NCBI GenBank assembly: GCA_900012615.1 | Contig: LT009756.1 | Span: 1,422,427 to 1,486,426, forward strand | DNA from: Agrobacterium genomosp. 13 str. CFBP 6927 | GTDB taxonomy: Bacteria; Pseudomonadota; Alphaproteobacteria; Rhizobiales; Rhizobiaceae | Direction: 5' to 3' | DNA: 64,000 nucleotides | Part shown: one piece after another, positions 9,043 through 17,005 of the stretch | Layout of the letters: every line of letters starts with the position of its first letter | Numbering within the stretch: the stretch's first letter is position 1 | Made by a program: the position numbers and the translations under genes | Notes under the pieces: model-generated | What the model saw: only the letters and a program-made list of their open reading frames with translations | The model's database searches: none | Told to the model about the DNA's origin: nothing

Positions 9043-10068
9043 TCAAACGCCGCGAATATCCTCCAGAATGGAAAGCACCATCTGCTTCTTATCGAGATTA
9101 TAGGCCTGCGCCACCGTAATCCGCTCCGAAAGCGTAGAGGAAAGCCGCGCGTGTTTTTCCGCCGCAGCGATATCGCCCGCCATCGCCGCCGCCCGCGCCC
9201 TCTCCATCAGCTCTTCCGTCACATGCTCCATGAAGAAGCCGAGAACGATATCGCCATCCTTCTGTGCCAGGACCTCGGCAAGCTTGTGCATCTGCTTGCG
9301 CACGCCGGGCCCTTCAGCCGCCATGACTTCCGCAAAGGCCTCGACAATGTCGGAGCCGCCGTAATTCATCAGCTTCAAAGCCTGCGCCACACTGCCCTTC
9401 GAGGCGGCGAGCAGGGCGTCGCGCTTTTCGCCGGATGGGCTGATGCCGAGATGATCGAGGGATTGCACCATGGCCGCATCGGAAAGCGGCAGGAGCCTCA
9501 GCGGCATGCAGCGCGAACGGATGGTCGGCAGCAATTTTCCCGGTGCATGTGACAGGACAAGGAACATCGCACGCTTGGGCGGCTCTTCCAGTATTTTCAG
9601 GATCGCATTTGCGGCATTGCGGTTGAGATCGTCGGCGGGATCGATGATGACGATACGCCAGTTTCCGGTGCCGGAGGTCTGCGAAAAGAAGTGCCCTGCC
9701 CGCCGCACCTCGTCCACAGTGGTGGCGGATTTCACACGGCCGGTCTTTTCGTCCACGGGACGGGTGAGGTGCAGCAGATTGTGCGAGGCGCCGGCGGTAA
9801 TCTGCCGACTGACCAGCGATTGCGGATCGGGATCGGCAAGGAAATCCGGCGCCAGCGACGGATCGGGATGGCTGAGCACATGATTGGCGAAACGGAAGGC
9901 GAGCGTTGCCTTGCCGATACCCTCCGGCCCTTCGATCAGAATGGCATGATGCCCTTTGCCGGAGCGATAGGACTGCGCAAGGAACGCCTCCGCTTCGGCA
10001 TGACCGAAAAGCTTCGTGTTCTGCTGCGGCGCGATTGCACCGTCGAGAACGCCCTGAACGTCACTCAT
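9043..10068 (-). CDS. holB: DNA polymerase III delta' subunit
   Basis: Clamp-loader subunit of the replicative polymerase, AAA+ fold, 341 residues. Visible features are a P-loop [14 protein letters not shown] at about residue 45, the Walker B-like [20 protein letters not shown], and the SRC motif (TIRSRC) in the middle. The C-terminal helical collar domain follows. It starts at ATG 10068 inside the last codons of tmk, an eight-base overlap suggesting translational coupling; tmk-holB is a widespread pairing. A palindromic repeat separates it from metG. Confidence 0.92.
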   Translation of the reverse strand: MSDVQGVLDGAIAPQQNTKLFGHAEAEAFLAQSYRSGKGHHAILIEGPEGIGKATLAFRFANHVLSHPDPSLAPDFLADPDPQSLVSRQITAGASHNLLHLTRPVDEKTGRVKSATTVDEVRRAGHFFSQTSGTGNWRIVIIDPADDLNRNAANAILKILEEPPKRAMFLVLSHAPGKLLPTIRSRCMPLRLLPLSDAAMVQSLDHLGISPSGEKRDALLAASKGSVAQALKLMNYGGSDIVEAFAEVMAAEGPGVRKQMHKLAEVLAQKDGDIVLGFFMEHVTEELMERARAAAMAGDIAAAEKHARLSSTLSERITVAQAYNLDKKQMVLSILEDIRGV

Positions 10069-10741
10069 GCTCCGCGCCCGCCACAGTCTTCAGCCGCTCG
10101 AGTAACGGCTCGACAAAGGACATGACGTCCTCCGTCACTTTTTCTTCCGGCTGATCGGCATTGACGATCCGGCAGCGACGCGGCTCGGCAAGCGCTATAT
10201 CGAGATAGGCCTCCCGCCGCTTCTCGTGGGTCTCGATTTCCTCTTTTTCGAACCGATCCGGCGTAGCGCCCTCATCCGCCCGCTTTCTGGCGCGGGCAAG
10301 GCCCTTTTCGGCAGCGATATCGAAGATCAGCGTCAGTTCCGGCACAACGCCGTCAATCGCGACCCGTTGCAGCGTTTCGATGAAATCCGGCTCCAGATTG
10401 CCGGTCGTACCCTGATAGACACGGGAAGAATCGAGGAACCGGTCGCAGAGAACGATTGCGCCCTTCTCCAGTGCCGGACGAATGACCTCCTCGACATGAT
10501 CGTTGCGCGCCGCCGCAAACAGGATCGCTTCCATGCGCACCCCGAAGGATTCGGCCGCACCCGAAAGCAGTACATGCCGAACGGCCTCCGCACCCGGCGA
10601 GCCGCCCGGCTCACGCGTCACGACCACCTCGAAACCACGGCCGCGAAGCGCCTCGGCAAGCGTGCGAATCTGCGTCGACTTGCCGGCGCCCTCGCCGCCT
10701 TCGAAGCTTATGAACAATCCGGTCTTTTCGGCCAATGTCAC
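10061..10741 (-). CDS. tmk: Thymidylate kinase
   Basis: Phosphorylates dTMP to dTDP for DNA synthesis. The P-loop is [12 protein letters not shown] near the N terminus. The DR(Y/F) motif is [13 protein letters not shown], and the LID region is [15 protein letters not shown]. The frame is open further upstream, but the family begins just before LFISFEGG. The annotated start is GTG 10741; TTG 10735, which has AGGA at better spacing, is equally possible. The gene ends in an eight-base overlap with holB. About 130 bases separate it from the carboxypeptidase-like gene upstream. Confidence 0.93.
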   Translation of the reverse strand: MTLAEKTGLFISFEGGEGAGKSTQIRTLAEALRGRGFEVVVTREPGGSPGAEAVRHVLLSGAAESFGVRMEAILFAAARNDHVEEVIRPALEKGAIVLCDRFLDSSRVYQGTTGNLEPDFIETLQRVAIDGVVPELTLIFDIAAEKGLARARKRADEGATPDRFEKEEIETHEKRREAYLDIALAEPRRCRIVNADQPEEKVTEDVMSFVEPLLERLKTVAGAEHE

Positions 10742-10871
10742 GTCCTGCAGGGGATTTCTCAAAATTCGAAATGCCTGTTTACAGCATCGAACCGAAAAGT
10801 GTGAAGCGCTTTTGCGAAAATCCGGTGACTGAACAAAAGCATGGAGAAAGCTGTCATCTGCGCAAAAGGCG

Positions 10872-12038
10872 TCAGAGCCAGAACAGCAGCAATTCCTTGA
10901 GCGCGCCTGTCGCATTCTGGGTCAGCGTGCCCTTGCCCACGGCAGCCTTCGTATAAAGCGGCACTTCCCGCAACAGCCGTTCGCCTGAAAAAACCTTGAG
11001 CGTTGCGACATTCGCGCCGCTGTCGAGCGGCGCGTTGAGTGGCCAGCGATAAACGATCCGCCCGGAGATACGCTCGGGATTATTGACCGGCACCAGCACG
11101 CTGACGTCTTCTCTCGGCGAAAGATCGATATGCGAAACATTGCCGCCATAGACGCTGACGGAACCAACGGCCTCGTCCCTGGCAAAAAGGTGGCGTTTCT
11201 CGAAGGCCGTCAGCCCCCAGTCCACCACCCGCCGGGCCTCTTCCTGCCGTGTCTTGTCGTCGACGATGCCGGCAAGCGCCAGATAGACCCGGCGCCCCTC
11301 ACGCTCCGCGGAAACCACGGCCGCAAAACCGCTGCCTTCGGCAAAACCAAGTCCGAGACCGTCTATGCCGTTACCCAGCAGCGAGTTCTTGTTGCGCTGG
11401 AAAATCCGGTTCCATTCGAAATCCGGCCGGGTGAAAAGCCCGTAGCGATCCGGATAGGTATCGTGCAGATGCTGGGCGAGACGGACCATGTCCTTCGCAC
11501 TCGTCTGGTTGCCCGGATCGGGCAGTCCTGTCGAATTGGCAAAGGTGCTGCGGTTCATGCCGAGTTCGCCCGCCCGCACCGTCATGCGCTTGGCAAATGC
11601 CGGGTCGGAACCCGCCATGCCCTCGGCGATGATGATGCAGCCGTCATTGGCGTTCTGCACAATAATCCCGGTCAGGAGATCATTGATGCTGACGGAAGAT
11701 TTCAGCGCCGCGAACATGGTCGAGGTTCGCGAGGGCGCACCACCCGTACGCCAGGCATATTCCGATACGGGATAAGGCGTCTCGGGCGTCACCTGCCCTT
11801 TCGACAGCGCATCCAGAACCACCTCCACCGTCATCAGCTTGGCAAGCGAAGCGGGCGGAAAGGACTGGTTCTCATTCTGGGAAAGAAGCACCGTGCCGGT
11901 CTCGGCATCGATCATATAGGCCTGCTCGGCCTTGGCGATGAAAGGCGCTGTTTGCGATTGCGCCGGATCGCCGCCGAGAAACGCAAATGCCGCCGCCCCG
12001 GCGAGCGAAATAATAGAACGATGTATGGCCTTGCGCAT
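10872..12038 (-). CDS. D-Ala-D-Ala carboxypeptidase-family protein with degenerate active site
   Basis: Exported protein of the PBP5/DacF (peptidase S11) family, 388 residues, with signal peptide [20 protein letters not shown]. The family acts on peptidoglycan stem peptides. Motif 1 is intact (S64-L-A-K67). Motif 2, normally SxN, reads N129-A-N131. Motif 3, normally KTG, reads GLG at 229-231 in the context [15 protein letters not shown]. The C-terminal PBP5-like domain ([18 protein letters not shown]) is present. Loss of two of three catalytic motifs suggests an inactive or altered enzyme. ATG 12038 is chosen over an upstream start at 12110 because the signal peptide begins there. Confidence 0.85.
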   Translation of the reverse strand: MRKAIHRSIISLAGAAAFAFLGGDPAQSQTAPFIAKAEQAYMIDAETGTVLLSQNENQSFPPASLAKLMTVEVVLDALSKGQVTPETPYPVSEYAWRTGGAPSRTSTMFAALKSSVSINDLLTGIIVQNANDGCIIIAEGMAGSDPAFAKRMTVRAGELGMNRSTFANSTGLPDPGNQTSAKDMVRLAQHLHDTYPDRYGLFTRPDFEWNRIFQRNKNSLLGNGIDGLGLGFAEGSGFAAVVSAEREGRRVYLALAGIVDDKTRQEEARRVVDWGLTAFEKRHLFARDEAVGSVSVYGGNVSHIDLSPREDVSVLVPVNNPERISGRIVYRWPLNAPLDSGANVATLKVFSGERLLREVPLYTKAAVGKGTLTQNATGALKELLLFWL

Positions 12039-12114
12039 GAAACCGCCCAGCTTTCCCTGCCGCAACCCGCCGCTCGCGACGAAAACGCAAGTCAGCCATA
12101 AATTCTTCAATTGG

Positions 12115-13203
12115 TCAGCGCGTCTTCGCCTGCTGACGCTTCACATGGGCGAGTATGGAATCCTCATTCAGCGTTCCACGATCGACGAGCACGCTGTCAA
12201 ACGCACGCGACGTTCTGGAGACCGTAGCAGATTCCTCGGAATAAGCGGCTGCATATTTGGAGGATGGCGTCGGCACGCGCAGATAATTGCCGCCGGGTGC
12301 CGCCGGCTCACGCATGAAATTGCCTTCCGGGCGCTCGGCCAGGAACGGACCGATTTCCGGCAAAATCGCAAATTGTTCGAAGACCGGCGCCGGGCCATTG
12401 ACCAGCGGCATGGCCTGCAGCGCTGCATTCTTCTTTGACCCCACCAGCGCCGTCTGCGTGGAAGCGCCGTAATTGGGGTTTGATGTTGGAGCCGGCACGA
12501 AATTCGGAGAAGCCGAAGCCACCATGACGCCGGTTGCGATCTGCCCTTCCGGCGCAACACCCGGCGAACGCGAGCCCTTCGGAATATAGGACGCCATCAG
12601 ATAAGGCATGTCGTGACCGTCAAGCGGCGCACGGCCGGCATATTGCACCCGCACATTCGCCGTGCCGGTCGCTTTCATGTCGAGAAGGTCGGCCGTCTTG
12701 CTGGAAACGTCGATCAGGCGACCCTCATGGAAGGGGCCGCGATCATTGACGCGCACCAGAACCGAGGCGCCGTTCTCCATATTGGTGATGCGCGCATAGC
12801 TCGGCAGGGGAAATGTCGGATGTGCGGCGGAAAGATGTTCCTTGTCGTAGACTTCGCCATTCGCCGTCAGGCGGCCATGGAAGGCGGAGCCATACCAGGA
12901 AGCAAGGCCGGTCTTGTTGTAACCCGGCTCTTCTTTCGGAAAATAACGACGGCCCTTGACCGTATAGGCATTGCCGACAAGCTCGCGTCCGCCGCCTTTG
13001 GGAATGATTTTTCCGTCCGCCACACGCGGGCTGGCTTTGACGCCATATTCGGATTCGGAAAAATATTCCTTGCTGCGCTTTGGCTTTGGCTTGGTATCGG
13101 AAGTGGTTGAACACGACGCTGTCGCGGCGCAAAGCACGGAAATTGCAAGCCACTTCGCACCCGATCTGGTGCTGATGCCGAGTTTCTTGACCGTAGAATT
13201 CAA
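12115..13203 (-). CDS. rlpA: Septal ring lytic transglycosylase RlpA-family lipoprotein
   Basis: Outer-membrane lipoprotein of 362 residues that probably cuts denuded glycan at the septum. A lipobox (LCAATASC) ends the signal peptide near residue 31. The double-psi barrel begins with GLASWYGSAFHGRLTANGE and includes RVNDRGPFHEGRLIDVS, which carries the catalytic-type aspartates. The C-terminal half is a long Pro/Ala/Ser-rich linker with no recognisable SPOR domain. The gene lies just upstream of the carboxypeptidase homologue on the same strand, so both may serve the cell wall together. Confidence 0.9.
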   Translation of the reverse strand: MNSTVKKLGISTRSGAKWLAISVLCAATASCSTTSDTKPKPKRSKEYFSESEYGVKASPRVADGKIIPKGGGRELVGNAYTVKGRRYFPKEEPGYNKTGLASWYGSAFHGRLTANGEVYDKEHLSAAHPTFPLPSYARITNMENGASVLVRVNDRGPFHEGRLIDVSSKTADLLDMKATGTANVRVQYAGRAPLDGHDMPYLMASYIPKGSRSPGVAPEGQIATGVMVASASPNFVPAPTSNPNYGASTQTALVGSKKNAALQAMPLVNGPAPVFEQFAILPEIGPFLAERPEGNFMREPAAPGGNYLRVPTPSSKYAAAYSEESATVSRTSRAFDSVLVDRGTLNEDSILAHVKRQQAKTR

Positions 13204-13524
13204 ATCGTCTGCCCCACGCTGCTTACAGGCTCGGAGAACCGCACCCTCTTCCGCTTCGATTGCTTTGCCCCTGCCATCGAAGCACCTAACAGTCGCTTAA
13301 TCTTGTGCATAACGTGGCGAAAATGCGAACGACTTCTGCAAAATCGATAAAATTGTAATGAACGTGGTTAATGATTTGTCTCTTTTTGGGCGGTGTTGAA
13401 CATGCCACCTGCCCTTGATCTGCTCGCTTTCCGGCATCCGCGCCGACGGAACAAACGCAGTGCCGCCGCGTTTCCACCCCGCAAACAACCAAGCTTCCGC
13501 CGGTTTTCGGCTGAGGGAGGAAAC
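13204..13524. other. Intergenic region between rlpA and a small exported protein gene
   Basis: About 320 bases with divergent genes on either side, so it should hold both promoters. I see no tRNA, repeat or convincing short gene; it is relatively AT-rich around 13300-13380. Confidence 0.5.
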
Positions 13525-13863
13525 ATGTTGAAGTCGTTAAAAGCTACGGGTCTGGCACTCGGTATAGCCCTGGTATCCATCACCGCGCCCATCCCGGCAG
13601 GCGCACAGGATATGGAGCTGAGGATCGGCCCCGATGGCGTTCGCCCCGTTATCCGGGATCGTGACCGGGATGTGGACCGCCGCGGCCCACCCCGCATGCG
13701 TGGCTGTAGCGAACGCGAAGCCCGCGCCGCCGCCCGCGAAGCCGGCCTGCGTGACCCCGAAGTCGTGCGCGTCACCCCCGGCCGTGTTGTCGTCGAAGGC
13801 TTCACCCGCCGCGGACCGGACCGCATCACCTTCGCCAATGAACGTGGTTGTCCGGAAATTTGA
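13525..13863 (+). CDS. Small exported protein of unknown function
   Basis: 112 residues. ATG 13525 has a strong ribosome site (GGGAGG, four bases upstream) and starts a clean signal peptide of about 28 residues ending PAGAQ. The mature part is Arg/Asp-rich (RDRDRDVDRRGPPRMRGC) and contains CSEREARAAAREAGLRDPEV followed by VTPGRVVVEGFTRRG, with two cysteines that could form a disulfide. This resembles small conserved periplasmic proteins of rhizobia, but I do not know a function. A hairpin terminator follows directly. Confidence 0.75.
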   Translation: MLKSLKATGLALGIALVSITAPIPAGAQDMELRIGPDGVRPVIRDRDRDVDRRGPPRMRGCSEREARAAAREAGLRDPEVVRVTPGRVVVEGFTRRGPDRITFANERGCPEI

Positions 13864-13880
13864 TTGCATATGACGTTTGG

Positions 13881-13906
13881 AGCCCGCTGAAAGGCGGGCT
13901 TCTTCG
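13881..13906 (+). terminator. Rho-independent terminator
   Basis: Perfect 7-bp stem AGCCCGC / GCGGGCT with a six-base loop and a T-rich tail, 18 bases after the preceding stop codon. It ends the transcript of the small exported protein. Confidence 0.8.
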
Positions 13907-13913
13907 TTTATTG

Positions 13914-14108
13914 TGGCGTTACCCGCGCAAGCTCCCGGGCGTCAAAAGCCTCAGGACCTATCCGCTCCTCGAGCTGCCGCGCGACGACAACGCATTCTCA
14001 GTCACCAATCTCGGCACCGTGCAAATGGTGCGGGTGGGCAAGAAGGCCGCCGGCCGCGAGATCTACGGCACCGAATATCTCCAGTTTCCAAAGGTGTTGG
14101 CAGCATGA
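13914..14108 (+). pseudogene. 3' fragment of an unrecognised gene
   Basis: An open frame of about 64 residues that reads like real protein (GVKSLRTYPLLELPRDDN, then VGKKAAGREIYGTEYLQFPK) but has no good start codon or ribosome site. It begins immediately behind a terminator. It is probably the tail of a longer gene cut at the edge of the decayed element. I do not recognise the family. Confidence 0.4.
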
Positions 14109-14238
14109 CGTAAACGCCCCGCCGTGCAAACTCAGTTTGTTTTTGGCAACTTTATGGTGTATCGCCTCAACATGCCTCCGCACCGGAGGCAACCTGCCTT
14201 TGGCCGACCGCCACAGCTTAAATGGAGAAATACAATTA

Positions 14239-14400
14239 ATGCCGAATATCGACTTGACTAAAGTTAAAGAGGTAACTGAAACCACTTCCAAAGAAGGTGT
14301 GAACGAGCTTCTCAAACAGGGTTGGGCTCTGATCGACACCGCATCGGGCGTGGACGAATCGAATTATCCACTGATAAAATATTCATTGGCTAAATCCTGA
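14239..14400 (+). CDS. Small hypothetical protein (53 aa)
   Basis: ATG 14239 with GGAG about eleven bases upstream. The product is a compact soluble protein with a central LLKQGWALIDTASGVDESNY and ends YSLAKS. Such short proteins with an 'LL..GW.LI' core occur in phages and islands, but I cannot name a family. Composition is more AT-rich than the core genes. It is followed 65 bases later by the first copy of a duplicated hairpin that could terminate it. Confidence 0.55.
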   Translation: MPNIDLTKVKEVTETTSKEGVNELLKQGWALIDTASGVDESNYPLIKYSLAKS

Positions 14401-14465
14401 TGACGAAACCTCTCGGGAGTTACTGCAAGAGTCTCATCAACTGAGCCTAACCGCAGATATACGCA

Positions 14466-14500
14466 AAAGCTGCCCGGTCACCTGAGTGGCTTTTGTGACT
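14466..14500 (+). terminator. Duplicated hairpin, copy 1 (terminator-like)
   Basis: A 35-base unit (AAAGCTGCCCGGTCACCTGA, then GTGGCTTTTGTGACT) that recurs at 15495 with three C/T differences. The hairpin still forms through G-U pairs and is followed by TTTT, so it can act as a terminator for the 53-aa gene. Confidence 0.65.
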
Positions 14501-14688
14501 ACTCGAGGCCTGCGCAACGTTGACGGGCGACGCAGAGCTGACCCGCCTTTTTTCCTACCCCAATTGTGGGTGGAATTTGGTACCGCCAGTTTGGAGCCGC
14601 GGCTAAGTCTACTGATCTTTTGATGGAGTACCTTTTCAAACTCAACCGTAAATGTTAAAAAATTTGCATTTCTTTTGGGGGAAAACAG

Positions 14689-14877
14689 ATGAAAGTAGCA
14701 TTAGTTATATTTGCAAGCGCCGTCATTCTTTCTGCCTGTAATAATACATCTACCAAATCAGAAACAGGAACGCATATCACGAATTCACAAATTGGCGGTT
14801 CGGTAAGCACAACTAGTGGAGGGCAGACAGTAACGCCCACAGCAAATCCAACTGCAACCACAACTGTTACCCGGTGA
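14689..14877 (+). CDS. Small lipoprotein of unknown function (62 aa)
   Basis: Begins MKVALVIFASAVILSAC, a lipoprotein signal with lipobox LSAC. The ~45-residue mature part is almost entirely Thr/Ser/Asn (TNSQIGGSVSTTSGGQTV), so it is probably an unstructured surface tail. GGGGG about seven bases upstream serves as ribosome site. Codon use is AT-rich compared with the chromosome, fitting acquired DNA. A second lipoprotein gene starts 42 bases downstream, so the two are likely one transcript. No function can be assigned. Confidence 0.65.
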   Translation: MKVALVIFASAVILSACNNTSTKSETGTHITNSQIGGSVSTTSGGQTVTPTANPTATTTVTR

Positions 14878-14919
14878 TTGTCATTGTTCGCAGCAGCGTT
14901 GCGTGAAAGGCCGGGTAAT

Positions 14920-15474
14920 ATGCTAAACATTTTTAGGTCCTCCTTACTGATCGCGCTTACTATATTGACCGCTGGTTGCTCTGAGCAGCCGGACGCGACC
15001 ACCAAGCGGCGGGAAATGGCCAGCAACATCTGTAGATCGAACGTTCCAAACGTCGACATCAAGACCTACACGAACATTCAGGGGTCAACGATCCATGGTG
15101 ACGTCACCACTTCGACAATCTACCGGACTTATCCCTGGGCTACGGCAATATATGTGACACGAAAGCCAGCGTACACACGAACGAATGTTGGGATGACCGT
15201 CCAGCCCGTGTGCAACCCCTACTACGGATGTCAGTTGGTATCGATGCCGACTAGTTATCAAACTCAAGAGAGCTTAGCAGAGGTTTACGGCATGGCGCGA
15301 GTACCTGTCACTGAACAGGGCAGTGCGGAGGCGATCGCTGAGGCAGAAGCACAGGCGGAAGAAAATTGCGATCAGGCGGCTGAGCAGTTTGCCCAAGCGC
15401 GAGGCAAATCACGATACTCCATGTCTTACACGCTGAGCTGCGTGCGCCTAGCGGCGAGTGTCTGCTCGTTCTGA
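14920..15474 (+). CDS. Lipoprotein of unknown function (184 aa)
   Basis: Starts at ATG 14920 (AAAGG upstream) with signal peptide MLNIFRSSLLIALTILTAGC and lipobox LTAGC. An in-frame TTG start 42 bases upstream would bury the signal peptide, so I reject it. The mature part has Tyr/Thr-rich strands (STIYRTYPWATAIYVTRKPA) and NPYYGCQLV. It also has a helical Ala/Glu-rich stretch (AEAIAEAEAQAEENCDQA, roughly residues 140-160) and six cysteines after the lipobox. It forms a pair with the preceding small lipoprotein and ends just before the second copy of the duplicated hairpin. I do not recognise the family. Confidence 0.65.
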   Translation: MLNIFRSSLLIALTILTAGCSEQPDATTKRREMASNICRSNVPNVDIKTYTNIQGSTIHGDVTTSTIYRTYPWATAIYVTRKPAYTRTNVGMTVQPVCNPYYGCQLVSMPTSYQTQESLAEVYGMARVPVTEQGSAEAIAEAEAQAEENCDQAAEQFAQARGKSRYSMSYTLSCVRLAASVCSF

Positions 15475-15494
15475 GTAGCTCTAGAAGAAACTAA

Positions 15495-15529
15495 AAAGCC
15501 GCCCGGTCACCCGAGCGGCTTTTGTGACT
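15495..15529 (+). terminator. Duplicated hairpin, copy 2 (rho-independent terminator)
   Basis: AAGCCGC pairs with GCGGCTT, with an inner CGG/CCG pair and a TCAC loop, followed by TTTTG. It lies 20 bases after the lipoprotein stop. It matches copy 1 at 14466-14500 in 32 of 35 positions. Confidence 0.75.
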
Positions 15530-15745
15530 GACCCGATCATTTCATGTGGGGGATGGATCCCTGCCACCACGCTCGTCGAGGACCGCGAGCGCAAGGTCGC
15601 CCAGCGCAGCATCGACGAGTTCCAAAAGGGCAGCCGCAGCGGATTCGCCGAAGGGCTCAATTGGGCGCTGCGCCAGCTCGACATCATAGACGAAGAGGCC
15701 GGCGAGAAGCTGCTCGCCTGCTATCGCGAAAGGGACAAGGCATGA
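15524..15745 (+). CDS. Small hypothetical protein, possibly 5'-truncated
   Basis: Up to 73 residues from GTG 15524. That start lies inside the terminator hairpin and has no good ribosome site, so the true gene may have lost its beginning. The readable part (VEDRERKVAQRSIDEF, GSRSGFAEGLNWALRQLDII) looks helical and soluble. Its stop overlaps the next start in an ATGA arrangement, the tight packing typical of phage accessory genes. No family recognised. Confidence 0.5.
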   Translation: MTDPIISCGGWIPATTLVEDRERKVAQRSIDEFQKGSRSGFAEGLNWALRQLDIIDEEAGEKLLACYRERDKA

Positions 15746-15960
15746 TCCCGGCAATCTACCAACAGCCAACAGTTTTAAGAGATCCCGAGTTTTACGAACA
15801 CGAAGTCACCATCCAAGGCTTTGCCCACGGCACCGTACAAGATCACTCCCGCATGTCGGGCACGATCACCGGGATGATGGCGATATGCATCAAGGACGAT
15901 CGCTTTATCACCGTCCCCGTTGATCATCTTCGCGTCAAACATCCGGAGCGCAAACTATGA
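15742..15960 (+). CDS. Small hypothetical protein (72 aa)
   Basis: ATG 15742 overlaps the previous stop by ATGA, suggesting translational coupling. The product (EVTIQGFAHGTVQDHSRMSG, then DDRFITVPVDHLRV) looks like a small all-beta protein. It ends in another ATGA overlap with the broken gene that follows. Phage or island accessory gene by context; no function recognised. Confidence 0.55.
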   Translation: MIPAIYQQPTVLRDPEFYEHEVTIQGFAHGTVQDHSRMSGTITGMMAICIKDDRFITVPVDHLRVKHPERKL

Positions 15961-16198
15961 CCGCCCCCCAAAAAAGACCCAACGAGACCTGTTTGAAGCC
16001 GCCGTCATCGAGCGGATGAAGGAAAGTGGCTTCCTCGAAGTCGAGATCCGCGTCGAGTGCCTGGCGCGCTGCAACGACGGATATCAGGACGAGGTCATCA
16101 ATGCCGGCTGGCATTACTGGAACGCTGCGCTTGCCGATTTCGGCGACGAGGAGCAGCCTCGCTACACCACACGCCGCCTTCATGGACGAAATCCATAA
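15957..16198 (+). pseudogene. Small gene with a frameshift in a C6A6 tract
   Basis: ATG 15957 overlaps the previous stop, but after GCCCCCCAAAAAAG this frame stops at about codon 21. The frame one base back continues sensibly: PPKKTQRDLFEAAVIERMKE, then FLEVEIRVECLARCNDGYQD and VINAGWHYWNAALADFGDEE, to a stop at 16198. One extra base in the C6 or A6 run explains this. It could be a true lesion, a phase-variable tract, a slippage site or a sequencing error. No family is recognised. Confidence 0.6.
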
Positions 16199-16260
16199 GG
16201 CTGAGGAACGCGGTCGGCAGGCTCTATGCCTCAGCACCTTCCAAGCAGGAGGGCTGACGG

Positions 16261-16452
16261 ATGGCCGAGATGAAAACAACCTGCACCATCGACACCTTCA
16301 AGAATGAGCCCGTAGAACTCTAGCTTGACGATAGAGAGGGCATCGTAGCCGTGAAGCAGTGGGAGAGCATTGTCTTCATCACTGAGGACGAGTTCAAATC
16401 TTTCCTGCAACTGGCCGGCCAATGGTCGAAAACCTGTCAGAGGGCGGCATAA
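16261..16452 (+). pseudogene. Small gene interrupted by an in-frame amber codon
   Basis: Good ribosome site (GGAGG) before ATG 16261. The frame reads MAEMKTTCTIDTFKNEPVEL, then TAG at 16321-16323, then LDDREGIVAVKQWESIVFIT and EDEFKSFLQLAGQWSK to a stop at 16450. Both halves look like one protein of about 63 residues, so a single CAG-to-TAG change would explain the break. The integrase remnant begins at the very next base on the other strand. Confidence 0.65.
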
Positions 16453-16695
16453 CGATGGGTCCCTGCCCGATTTCAGGAGCTGGCGCGCCTCGTCTCTGGC
16501 GCGTCGCGCCTCGAGCAAGCTCATCTCGGGATAATCTCCGATAACGAGGGTCTTCTCCTTGCCAAGAAATTCGTAGCGGTAACGGAAAATTTTGCTGCCG
16601 GCTTTCGTGACGTAAACGTGCAGCCCGTTAATGTCAGAAAGTTTGTAGGGCTTGTCCTGCACCTTAGCTTTTCGAATCGCCGTGTCGGTTAGCAC
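16453..16695 (-). pseudogene. Truncated P4-type tyrosine integrase (N-terminal ~80 residues)
   Basis: Reads LTDTAIRKAKVQDKPYKLSD, then GLHVYVTKAGSKIFRYRYEF, then KTLVIGDYPEMSLLEARRAR up to LKSGRDPS. This is the N-terminal DUF4102 domain of P4-family site-specific recombinases. Homology stops near 16455; the frame then continues with unrelated residues because the catalytic domain (about 300 residues with R-H-R-Y) has been deleted. The probable start is GTG 16695. It runs away from the 3' end of tRNA-Ser in the same direction as the tRNA, as expected for an integrase of a tRNA-targeted element. Confidence 0.85.
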
Positions 16696-16827
16696 GCCCA
16701 CCCCATCGATACCCGGTTTTTGCCACCTGATACCCGGTTTGGTACCCGGAAATGACCGGGATGAACCGGAACTGCTTAAGCGCGCAAGGGCCAACAGGAA
16801 CATATGGGAACATATTATAAACAAAAG

Positions 16828-16917
16828 TGGCAGATGGGGTGGGATTCGAACCCACGGTACGCTCTCACGCACGCCGGTTTTCAAGACCGGTTCCTTAAAC
16901 CACTCGGACACCCATCC
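16828..16917 (-). tRNA. tRNA-Ser(UGA)
   Basis: Class II tRNA of 90 bases with encoded CCA. The anticodon loop CTTGAAA (anticodon TGA) sits on a CCGGT/ACCGG stem, the long variable arm is typical of serine, and the T arm is GTGGGTTCGAATCCCAC. The acceptor stem GGATGGG/CCCATCT closes with a G1-U72 wobble instead of G-C. Its 3' end is the presumed attachment site of the neighbouring decayed element. Confidence 0.97.
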
Positions 16918-17005
16918 TTCGGTGGTGAGGCTTTATAGCGGTTTGAAAATGGCCGTCAATCCCGCTGGGAAAAGCCAGCCTCTTCTCCTGGCGGAAGCCC
17001 AAGGA

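Larger units (their letters stand above)
13907..16827. mobile_element. Decayed integrative element (prophage/island remnant) at tRNA-Ser(UGA)
   Basis: From the terminator at 13906 to the tRNA-Ser 3' end, the DNA carries only short unrelated genes, several broken, and an N-terminal stub of a P4-type integrase directly next to the tRNA in the same direction. That is the classic arrangement of elements integrated into a tRNA 3' end. GC is visibly lower around 14240-15100 than in flanking core genes. I could not find a second copy of the tRNA 3' end, so the left boundary is uncertain. Confidence 0.65.

Noticed and set aside
13850..14120. Distal attachment repeat for the tRNA-Ser element
   Set aside because: Only about seven bases (TTGGCAG) match the tRNA 3' end near 14095, too short to accept.
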